Shown piece after piece: positions 54,158-62,662 of a DNA stretch of 64,000 nt. Position 1 is the first letter of the stretch, and each line of letters begins with the position of its first letter. The notes under the pieces were generated by a model. It was not told the DNA's origin and made no database searches. It worked only from the letters and a program-made list of their open reading frames with translations. The position numbers and the translations under genes are program-made. The stretch spans positions 5,504,001 through 5,568,000 of the forward strand of contig NZ_CP030117.1 in assembly GCF_001039275.2 (NCBI RefSeq), read 5' to 3'. The DNA comes from Brevibacillus brevis. GTDB taxonomy: Bacteria; Bacillota; Bacilli; Brevibacillales; Brevibacillaceae.

Positions 54158-56200
54158 CTAAAGGAATAGTTGCTCATAATCATCATTTGAAAGAAATTGG
54201 CTGTTTAGATGACTGACAAGTTCACGGATTCGTTGATGCGGCTGGGCTATCACACTTTGCAATACGTATTCATATTGGGATAACATTCTTTGTGCGGTCT
54301 CCCTCTTGAATACATTTGCATGATAGGTAATGGTTCCATACAGTTGACCTTGTGACTCGTGGATGCGGAATTGAAAATCAATCGTGGAGTGTGGTTCTTC
54401 CTCGTTCATTTCAAACAAAATTTGCGGCTCGGGTTGTCCATGTAGCAGCGATTCCAAGCCGTCTTTATATTGATAGGCTTCTTTTACCTTGCGCTGTACT
54501 TGCAGAACTAGCTCGGAAAAAAGTGGATTTCCTGATAGATCCGTTCGTAGCAATAGGAAAGAAATTTTTTGTAGCTGATCACAATCCGCCCGAAATGCCA
54601 GGGCCATATCCTCCTTCTCGCTTTCAGCATGCAAGAGGACCAAAAATGTACTCATGAAAATCTCAAACGCTGAGCTGTCCCAAGATTGGGCCAGACGGGA
54701 TATTTGAGTCGACAGCAACCCTGTTATTTCAAACTTCTCCCGTTCGAACACAGTGGAATCGCTAGAAAGACTACTTCCATCCTCAGGCAATATTTTAAAG
54801 GATGGCAAATGGACAAAGTTCTTCGTCCAGTAGTCTTTTTTCGCTTGGCTTTTTAGCATTAGGATATTTTCACTATCATTTTTCAAAAGAAATAGACTGG
54901 CGGCTTCAAAATCGGCAATCCATTTGACAACCGTTTCTTCATTCAAAATATCCGCATTGTATTCAAATCCTGCCAATATGTCCTGTTGGTTGTCCTTTTC
55001 AACCACAAAACATAAATCATACTGGGATATATTTTTATGAATAGGATAAGAACTGATTGTTAAGTCATTGCTTTGAAACGTATTTTGGGCATTGCCCACA
55101 AAATAGGCGCCATCTTGCTTAATGGCTTTTTGATGGACAAAAGCGGTTGAAAAAAAAGACGAATATTTTTTATCGCGATCATAATCCAGCTCTCCTGCTA
55201 TCAGAGAAAATGGGTAGTTTTGATACCGGGAGCATAATGACAACTCTTCTTGAACAAGTCGGGCTAACTCTTTAAATGAACAATTCTTCGGGATTTTGAT
55301 TCGGAGTGGCAGCATGACAAGACATGGTCCCATGATGGAATAAAACTCCTTTTGGGGCCTGCCAAATCTAGGTACACCGATAATAATGTCATCTTGGCCT
55401 GAAATACGAGAAAGAAAAGCAAGGAAGAGAGACAAATAAATAACATCTGTTTGATAGTGATGATTTTTACGGTAAGCTATCATCTCATCGCGAAGCTCAT
55501 GTTTGCACGTAAAGAAAGAAATCCCGCCTTTAAACGACGGAGTACTGGGACGAGTTTTATCCATCGGCAACTCTAGCCTCTTAAGAGGTCCGCCCAGCTT
55601 CTTTTTCCAAAAAGCTCTCGCTTCCTCTCCTTCTTGGCTGGCTAAATAATTCAGTTCCCACTCAACAAAATCCGCATAATGATGTGTGGTCCGTTGTATC
55701 ACAAGCTCTTGATCTGCTATCAACTGTTGATAGATCATCGTAAATTCATCGAGCATGAGCGAAACACTCCACCCATCTGAGCAGATGTGGTGGTACTTAA
55801 AGCTTAGAATGCTGCCCATCTCTTTATAATCCAGCAATCTGCAACTGAATAACGGCCCCTTGTCCAACTGAAACGACTTGCCCAGTTCCTGATTCAGATA
55901 TGCTCGAATCGTCTTATCGTCCCAGTCAGCAGAAGCCACATGCTCAAAATCCAATATAGGCTCGCTGTAGACTTTTTGTATGGGCTCGTCTTCTAACACA
56001 AAAATGGACCGATTGATTTCATGACGCTTCACAATCTCGGTAAGCGTACGTATCGTCACCGTTACATCTAGTCGCTGCTCGAATCTGAAAAGAAACTGCT
56101 CATGATAAAAAGCACTTGTCGGGTGTACCAAATAGTGAATAAAGTAATCTTTTTGCGTTTCAGACAGAGCGATTGTTTTGATAAAGGTTCTCTGATCCAT
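54158..56200 (-). CDS. free-standing NRPS condensation protein with a second, truncated C domain
   Basis: A protein of 680 residues without A or T domain. Residues about 8-440 are a complete C domain with an intact motif HHICSDG (137-143). Residues about 453-665 (KKDYWTKNFVHLPSF to MLSQYEYVLQSVIAQPHQRI) repeat only the C-terminal lobe of a C domain; the N-lobe with the catalytic motif is missing. It lies 18 bases before the NRPS whose first C domain has lost its catalytic His, so it may supply that condensation in trans. The end (SNDDYEQLFL) resembles that of the upstream NRPS (EEYDFNELFS). Confidence 0.88.
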   Translation of the reverse strand: MDQRTFIKTIALSETQKDYFIHYLVHPTSAFYHEQFLFRFEQRLDVTVTIRTLTEIVKRHEINRSIFVLEDEPIQKVYSEPILDFEHVASADWDDKTIRAYLNQELGKSFQLDKGPLFSCRLLDYKEMGSILSFKYHHICSDGWSVSLMLDEFTMIYQQLIADQELVIQRTTHHYADFVEWELNYLASQEGEEARAFWKKKLGGPLKRLELPMDKTRPSTPSFKGGISFFTCKHELRDEMIAYRKNHHYQTDVIYLSLFLAFLSRISGQDDIIIGVPRFGRPQKEFYSIMGPCLVMLPLRIKIPKNCSFKELARLVQEELSLCSRYQNYPFSLIAGELDYDRDKKYSSFFSTAFVHQKAIKQDGAYFVGNAQNTFQSNDLTISSYPIHKNISQYDLCFVVEKDNQQDILAGFEYNADILNEETVVKWIADFEAASLFLLKNDSENILMLKSQAKKDYWTKNFVHLPSFKILPEDGSSLSSDSTVFEREKFEITGLLSTQISRLAQSWDSSAFEIFMSTFLVLLHAESEKEDMALAFRADCDQLQKISFLLLRTDLSGNPLFSELVLQVQRKVKEAYQYKDGLESLLHGQPEPQILFEMNEEEPHSTIDFQFRIHESQGQLYGTITYHANVFKRETAQRMLSQYEYVLQSVIAQPHQRIRELVSHLNSQFLSNDDYEQLFL

Positions 56201-56235
56201 TCATGCTCACCCCGATTCTTTACTGCGTAATGGTT

Positions 56236-56262
56236 GGGCATGCGGCTTTCACCAGCATGCCC
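56236..56262 (-). other. intercistronic stem-loop in the NRPS operon
   Basis: GGGCATGC and GCATGCCC form an eight-base perfect stem with an 11-base loop in the 80-base gap between two NRPS genes. There is no T tract, so it is more likely an mRNA processing or stability element than a terminator. Confidence 0.4.
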
Positions 56263-56280
56263 GAACAAGCAATCAAGCCG

Positions 56281-59200
56281 TTAGCTGAACAGTTCATTGA
56301 AATCGTATTCTTCCGCCAATTTCAATTGAGATAAACGCTGCATTGGATTTTCAGTCATTTGGCATAGGATGTACTCGATTTGACTCATAAACGTATCCAT
56401 GGCATTCCTGCTAAATACATCCGCATTATACTGTGCAGTAAATGTGAGCTGGTCATGATTCGTGGACAAAAATAACATCATATCCAATTGATCATCTTTT
56501 ATAAAATGGCTTCCTTCATATGATTTGACCATCGTTTCATCCAGGAACCGATTTAACGGACAATACCTGTAGATAATGCCGTTTGATTCAATTAGACTGT
56601 TCGAGGCTTGTTGTCCAATAAAAACAACGGAATACAAATTCTTCTTCAGGCCCTTCGCGGCTAGTTGATCCTCTACGACCAAATTGTACGGATACTCCTG
56701 ATTCTCATACGCCGCATACGCCGTTTCTCTCGTTCTCTTCAACATTTCCAAAACGGTTGGGTTGCCGGACAAATCTGTGCGCATGGCGACGGGATTGATA
56801 AGAGGACCAATAATTCCTTCGAGGTCCGTCTGGGTACGGCCAGATAAAGTAGATCCGACAGTAATGATCATTTGGTCCGTGATGAGCGAAAGCCAAATGT
56901 TTAACGCCGTAAGCATGGTCGTATAAACGGTACCGCCGGCCATTCGAGTCAATTCTGATAGCGACTGCGCTGTCGTTGGTTCAATGGGAAGCGACGTTAC
57001 ATTTGAAATCTGGTTGTCGCGAGTGAATGGATGTACATCTCGAGGTATGAGCGGTGCAGCGACATTTTGTTGCAGTTGCTTTAACCAATAGTCCCGCTGC
57101 CGATTCAATTCTCCCTTTTGTAACCGCGCCTGCTGCCACAAGGTGTAATCAATATAATCCAGCGGTTTGGAAAACAGACGATGCCCCCCGCTCTTTTCTT
57201 GTTGATACACGTCCGCCAAATCTTTCATAAACACATCTAACGACCAGCCATCAAATCCAATATGATGAGTGCCCAAGAGGAAGAAGTGCTTCGTTGGTGC
57301 GACTCGATATAACCTCATCCGAAAGAAAGACTCTCGGGAAAAATCAAATGGCTTGTACAAGTCAGATTCCAAATCCATTTTGATACGTTGCTCGCCTTCC
57401 GTAACAGATAAGGAAGACAAGTCCACATACTCGTTATCCGCCTTCAGGTCATCATGCACTTTTTGATACAATTGCCCTTCCTTTTCTATGATGGTCGTAC
57501 GCATAATTCTGTGCCGTTCAAACATGAGACCCATAGATTTGTACAGAACCTGACTATCAACAGGGCCCTCAACTTCAAAGAGGTACACCCCACCCACCGC
57601 TTCCTGGTCACTGAATTTTGCATGGAACCATTGTCTTCTTTGGCCGTGGGATACTTCAAATAACGACTGACCCGGCTGATCCTCTACTCGTGAAACTTCA
57701 TGAATACGGGTGTTCGACTCGCTGCCTTGCTTGATCTCAGCTATCCGGGCTGCTAGAGCTTCGATCGTCGTAAACTCAAATATAGTACGCAAGGAGATGT
57801 CCATTCCCAGAACCGCTCTCATACGGGATATCACTTGGGTTGCCAATAAGGAATGCCCACCTATATCAAAGAAGGAGTCCTTGATACTAATCTGATTCAT
57901 CTGCAAGATATCGCACCAGATGGAATGGATAAGCTCCTCAGGAATCGTACGTGGTGTAGCGATGGAGGAGTCGGATGGTTTCATCACGGGCAATTCCAGT
58001 GCATTGCGATTAATTTTTCCGCTTGTTGTTTTCGGGATGCTGTCCAGCTTTGTGAAATAGGTCGGAATCATATAAGCAGGCAATTGCCCCTTCAGGAATG
58101 TGCGCCATTCGTTTATATCCCCTTCGCCCACGATATACGCAGCCAGTTCTGTAGAACCCCTGTCGTTTTGAACGGAAATGACGGCTGCTTCACGAATGGA
58201 CGGAAGTCTGCTTAATGTCGACTCAATCTCCCCTAGTTCAACCCTGATGCCTCTTATCTTGATTTGATTATCTTGTCTGCCAACAAATTTGATATTTCCG
58301 GAAGGCAAGTAATATCCTTTGTCTCCGGTTCGATACATTCTTTCCCCTGCTACAAATGGATTTTCTATGAAAGCTTCCTTGGTTTTTTCGGGATTGTATA
58401 AATAACCTCTTGCCAGTCCCAGACCACCGATATAAAGGTCGCCTATGACACCAATCGGAACCGGGTTTAAATTTTTGTCCAGAATGTATATTCTGTTGTT
58501 GTCAATCGGCTTTCCTACACTGACACAGTCCTTCCCAAACGCGTCCTCGGGTGAGCAGGTATAAATGGTAGAGTCAATTGAGACCTCTGTTGCCCCCCAA
58601 GTATTATGGAGCTTGGCGTTCAATTTCTGATAGAACTTGCCTACTGTTTCCGGTAATAGCGCTTCGCCACTGGAGATAACATTTTTTAATGTCCCCAATT
58701 TTGCTGCATCATCAGGTGTAAGGGCATCGACAAACATGTTGAGCATGCTCGGCACAAATTGAATGCATGCCACTTGATACTGAATAGCTGCCTGAATAAT
58801 TGCCTCTGGATCTCGATGCAACCACGGCTCCATCAGTGAGATCCGACCGCCTACAGACAATGGCCAGAAAAACTCAACGGCTGCGTCATCGAATGTCAGT
58901 GTTGTTTTTTGCAGGACGGACTCCCCTTGCTCCAAGCCATGCTGGCGCTGCATCCATAGCATTCGATTAACCCATCCGACATGGAGGTTTTCCACCCCTT
59001 TCGGAATGCCCGTCGATCCTGATGTGTAATAAATCGACACCAAATCCGTCGGTTTTACGGTTTGCTCCGGCAATCCCTCAGGCATGCTTGCTATCTTTTC
59101 CTTGTCTGCCTCTAGTTCTATGCATTGAACATGCGTCGCTTGCTCGAACAGATGCCTGAATTCCTGTTCTGTTATGCAAATATTCGTTTTTGAGCTTTCC

Positions 59201-62200
59201 AGTAAATGAGCCATCCTTGCTTCCGGCAGCTCGGTATCTAAGGGAATAAATGCCCCGCCTGCCTTTACGATGCCGAGAATCGATATGACAAGTTCAAGGG
59301 AGCGATTCATGCATAGCCCGACAGGTGTATTGGGTCGAACCCCGAGCGTAATCAAATAATGCGCCAGCTGGTTAGAACGCCTGTCCAGTTCCTGATAGGT
59401 TATCGTTTCACTGCCCATTTCGGCAGCAATTAGGTCCGGGGTCTTTTTTACCTGTTCGATGAACAAATCATGCAAGCATGTATTCTCTGGAACGGTTGCT
59501 TCTGTCCGATTCCAATCCCCTACGATTTTGTTACGCTCATCCTTGGGTAACAATTCGAGCGATGCAATCGGAGCGTCCGGTGCATTCACCAGTTCTTGCA
59601 GCCAATTTTCGAAATGAACAGCCATTCTTCCTATGGTTGCTTGGTCAAATAAATCCGTGTTATAGATCATGTTCATGATCAGACCAGCTTCAGACTCACC
59701 CATGGATAACTCGATATCAAATTTTGAAACGTTATGACGAACGGGCATGATTTCCAACGCTCCGGCAGACGATTGGTAAACATTCGATGACAACTCAGCC
59801 CACGTGAACATGGTCTGAAAAACCGGGGAGTAGCTTGTATTGCGTTCAAGCTGAAGCGTCTCTACGATTTTTTCAAATGGGACATCTTGGTTTTCCTGTG
59901 CCAGAAGCGCTTTTTCTTTTACGCGAGCAAGCAGTTGTTTGAAGGTAGGACCGTCTTGAAAACTTGCCCGATATACGAGCGTGTTCACGAAGAATCCAAT
60001 TAATCCCTCGATTTCTTTTACATTTCGATTCGCTACAGGGCTCCCCACCAAAATATCCGACTGTCCGGTATATCTGGATAAAAAGCTTTGATAAGCTGCC
60101 AACAGGGTCATAAATAAAGTCGCATTCTCTTGCCGGCTTACGGTTTTCAATTTCTCAAGCAACGTCGATGGCAGCACGGTTTTATGCATACTTCCTGCAT
60201 AACCTTGAATCGCAGGTCTAGGCCGATCAATCGGCAATTGCAAGACAGGAAGCTCTCCAGACAGTTCCGCTTTCCAATAGTCTAGCTGTAGACCTATCGC
60301 ATCGTCCGTCAGCCATTCACGCTGCCATACAGAGAAATCGGCATATTGAATCGGTAGGGCAGCAAGCTCCGCATGACTGCCACTCTGTGCCTCCTCATAA
60401 AAGGCCAGCCATTCTTTCAATAAAATTTCCTCAGACCATCCGTCCGTAATGATATGGTGCATGGTACACAGCAGAACGGACTCTTCTTCCCCTAATGCTA
60501 TCAATTTGGCCTGAATCAAGGGGCCTCGATGCAAGTCAAACCTGATGCTTGCTTCCTGCTCAATAAAGTCGTTGAGTTGCTCTTCTTGCGAGGCCTTGGT
60601 TCGTTCTCTCAGATCGATGACAGGCAAAGGTGTAAACTGATATGGTTGGACAGCTTGGAAAGGTTGACCATTTTCATTTGGAAAAACCGTACGCAATATT
60701 TCATGGCGCAAAAGCAGCGCATTCCATCCTTTTTCCAGCGCACTTGCATCCCACAGTCCAGTCAAACGCCAAATATGAGGAACGTTGTAAGCTGTACTAT
60801 CCGGTTCCAATTGATGCAAAAACCATAAACGCTGCTGTGCATGAGATAATGGGAACCTTTCTGTATGCGGCGCTTTCGTAATCGTTGGTATCCGCTCTCT
60901 TTTTCCATTCTGACTGAGCTCCATTATTCTTGTATGTAAACTCGCGATCGTCGGACATTCAAACAAGATTCGCAACGGTATAGACAATTGGAAAGCGTCC
61001 TCCAGGCGGGATATGAGCTGTGTCGCAAGCAGAGAGTGACCGCCTAAATCAAAAAAGGAGGAGTGGATACTAATTCGTTCCACTTTTAAAGTCTCACGCC
61101 AAATGGACGCTATCCGACTTTCTGTCGCAGTACGTGGTGCGACAAATTCCTCCTCTATCATGACGGTTTCTGGCAATGGCAACGCCTTTCGGTCCACTTT
61201 TCCTTGCGTGGTAAGCGGAAATGCTTCCATTTTCACAAAATAGGACGGAACCATGAAAGGAGGCAATTGCGTACTTGCATGCTTTTTCCACTGTTCGACT
61301 TCTCCATCTCCAGCCATATAGGCGATGAGCCTTTTATCGTCAGCTCCATACTCCTGTGCAATAACGATGGCTTCCCTGACGTCTTCCGGCTGATTCAAGA
61401 CGGTCTCAATCTCGCCCAGTTCGATACGATACCCTCTTATTTTTACTTGGTTGTCTTTTCTTCCGATAAATTCAAGGCCTCGATCAGGCACATATTTCAC
61501 CATGTCACCCGTCCTGTATAAGATGGCTTCCGGGTCTGGATTAAAGGGATGTTTAATAAATTTCTCTTGATTAATCTCGGGTCGATTCCAATATCCCAGA
61601 GCCAGTCCCTTGCCCCCCACGTACATTTCCCCTACAAGACCAACAGGCACAAGCTTTTGTTTGTCGTTTAAGATATACACTTCTGTGTCATTGATAGGGC
61701 GACCGATCGAAACGGAGTGTTGGATGGCGCTTCTATCTGTTACTGGATAAAAGGTGGCAAATGTCGTGGTTTCCGTAGGACCATAGCAATTGATCAATAA
61801 CGTATCAGACAAGTTGTCTACTACCTTTTGAGCGTGCTTGGGGGACATAATATCCCCACCCACAAGCAATTGACGTAACCCTTTTACATCCTCCAGATGG
61901 AAATCAATCAGTTGATGAAAGACTCCTGCTGTTAACAATAATGTACTGACTCGATAATCACGCAATACCTGCCCCATCTCGCCAAGATCAAGCTCTTTGT
62001 ATGGAAAAACAACGAGCTTTGCTCCATTTAGCAAGCTGCCCCATACCTCGAAGGTCGATGCATCAAATGAAATCGACGCCATATGCAGCATGGTTTCTTC
62101 CGCCGTAAGCGATACATAGGATACATGTTTAACGAGCCGGATCACGCCGCGATGAGGAATGAGTACCCCTTTCGGATTTCCTGTCGAGCCGGAAGTATAC

Positions 62201-62652
62201 ATCAAATACGCAAGGCTTTCTGGAGTTGCATGCGGCTCCAAATTCGCATCTGATTCCATGCTGATCGCCAGTTGGTCACGCTCAGGGCATACGACCTTCA
62301 AGCCTTCTGGCAGCCGCGATACCAAGCTTTCTTGTGCGAGTACGATCGTAATGCCTGCGTCTTGCAGCATATAATGGATTCGCTGCTCAGGATAGGCAGG
62401 ATCAAGCGGGACATAAGCCCCGCCAGCCTTTAAAATCGCTACCATACTGATGATCATTTCGAACGAACGATCCATACACAAGCCGACCTTGCTTTCCGAC
62501 CCTACCCCACACTTTTTCAAATAATTTGCCAGCCTGTTGGCCCTGCTATTCAGCTCTTGATAAGTGAGTGAGGCATCCTTCCATAGCAAAGCGATGTTGT
62601 CAGGATGAAGTTCAACCTGCTCCTCAAAGAATGCAGTGATGGAATTGTTCAT
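56281..62652 (-). CDS. NRPS: A-T-C-A-T-C
   Basis: A synthetase of 2123 residues. ATG at 62652 follows GGAGGGG; the frame upstream of it is not needed. Domains: A about 1-500, code by my alignment DAFLLGCTFK, probably aliphatic; T with Ser540 (DLGGHSLL); C about 598-1030 with HHIITDG (732-738); A about 1060-1560, code DDVQISTIDK, in the Ser/Dab-like group and close to the Dab code DVGEISSIDK in its second half; T with Ser1601 (DIGGHSLL); C about 1667-2100 with HHIGFDG (1796-1802). It begins directly with an A domain and ends with a C domain, so both junctions lie between C and A or between two C domains. Confidence 0.93.
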   Translation of the reverse strand: MNNSITAFFEEQVELHPDNIALLWKDASLTYQELNSRANRLANYLKKCGVGSESKVGLCMDRSFEMIISMVAILKAGGAYVPLDPAYPEQRIHYMLQDAGITIVLAQESLVSRLPEGLKVVCPERDQLAISMESDANLEPHATPESLAYLMYTSGSTGNPKGVLIPHRGVIRLVKHVSYVSLTAEETMLHMASISFDASTFEVWGSLLNGAKLVVFPYKELDLGEMGQVLRDYRVSTLLLTAGVFHQLIDFHLEDVKGLRQLLVGGDIMSPKHAQKVVDNLSDTLLINCYGPTETTTFATFYPVTDRSAIQHSVSIGRPINDTEVYILNDKQKLVPVGLVGEMYVGGKGLALGYWNRPEINQEKFIKHPFNPDPEAILYRTGDMVKYVPDRGLEFIGRKDNQVKIRGYRIELGEIETVLNQPEDVREAIVIAQEYGADDKRLIAYMAGDGEVEQWKKHASTQLPPFMVPSYFVKMEAFPLTTQGKVDRKALPLPETVMIEEEFVAPRTATESRIASIWRETLKVERISIHSSFFDLGGHSLLATQLISRLEDAFQLSIPLRILFECPTIASLHTRIMELSQNGKRERIPTITKAPHTERFPLSHAQQRLWFLHQLEPDSTAYNVPHIWRLTGLWDASALEKGWNALLLRHEILRTVFPNENGQPFQAVQPYQFTPLPVIDLRERTKASQEEQLNDFIEQEASIRFDLHRGPLIQAKLIALGEEESVLLCTMHHIITDGWSEEILLKEWLAFYEEAQSGSHAELAALPIQYADFSVWQREWLTDDAIGLQLDYWKAELSGELPVLQLPIDRPRPAIQGYAGSMHKTVLPSTLLEKLKTVSRQENATLFMTLLAAYQSFLSRYTGQSDILVGSPVANRNVKEIEGLIGFFVNTLVYRASFQDGPTFKQLLARVKEKALLAQENQDVPFEKIVETLQLERNTSYSPVFQTMFTWAELSSNVYQSSAGALEIMPVRHNVSKFDIELSMGESEAGLIMNMIYNTDLFDQATIGRMAVHFENWLQELVNAPDAPIASLELLPKDERNKIVGDWNRTEATVPENTCLHDLFIEQVKKTPDLIAAEMGSETITYQELDRRSNQLAHYLITLGVRPNTPVGLCMNRSLELVISILGIVKAGGAFIPLDTELPEARMAHLLESSKTNICITEQEFRHLFEQATHVQCIELEADKEKIASMPEGLPEQTVKPTDLVSIYYTSGSTGIPKGVENLHVGWVNRMLWMQRQHGLEQGESVLQKTTLTFDDAAVEFFWPLSVGGRISLMEPWLHRDPEAIIQAAIQYQVACIQFVPSMLNMFVDALTPDDAAKLGTLKNVISSGEALLPETVGKFYQKLNAKLHNTWGATEVSIDSTIYTCSPEDAFGKDCVSVGKPIDNNRIYILDKNLNPVPIGVIGDLYIGGLGLARGYLYNPEKTKEAFIENPFVAGERMYRTGDKGYYLPSGNIKFVGRQDNQIKIRGIRVELGEIESTLSRLPSIREAAVISVQNDRGSTELAAYIVGEGDINEWRTFLKGQLPAYMIPTYFTKLDSIPKTTSGKINRNALELPVMKPSDSSIATPRTIPEELIHSIWCDILQMNQISIKDSFFDIGGHSLLATQVISRMRAVLGMDISLRTIFEFTTIEALAARIAEIKQGSESNTRIHEVSRVEDQPGQSLFEVSHGQRRQWFHAKFSDQEAVGGVYLFEVEGPVDSQVLYKSMGLMFERHRIMRTTIIEKEGQLYQKVHDDLKADNEYVDLSSLSVTEGEQRIKMDLESDLYKPFDFSRESFFRMRLYRVAPTKHFFLLGTHHIGFDGWSLDVFMKDLADVYQQEKSGGHRLFSKPLDYIDYTLWQQARLQKGELNRQRDYWLKQLQQNVAAPLIPRDVHPFTRDNQISNVTSLPIEPTTAQSLSELTRMAGGTVYTTMLTALNIWLSLITDQMIITVGSTLSGRTQTDLEGIIGPLINPVAMRTDLSGNPTVLEMLKRTRETAYAAYENQEYPYNLVVEDQLAAKGLKKNLYSVVFIGQQASNSLIESNGIIYRYCPLNRFLDETMVKSYEGSHFIKDDQLDMMLFLSTNHDQLTFTAQYNADVFSRNAMDTFMSQIEYILCQMTENPMQRLSQLKLAEEYDFNELFS

Positions 62653-62662
62653 ACAGCCCCTC

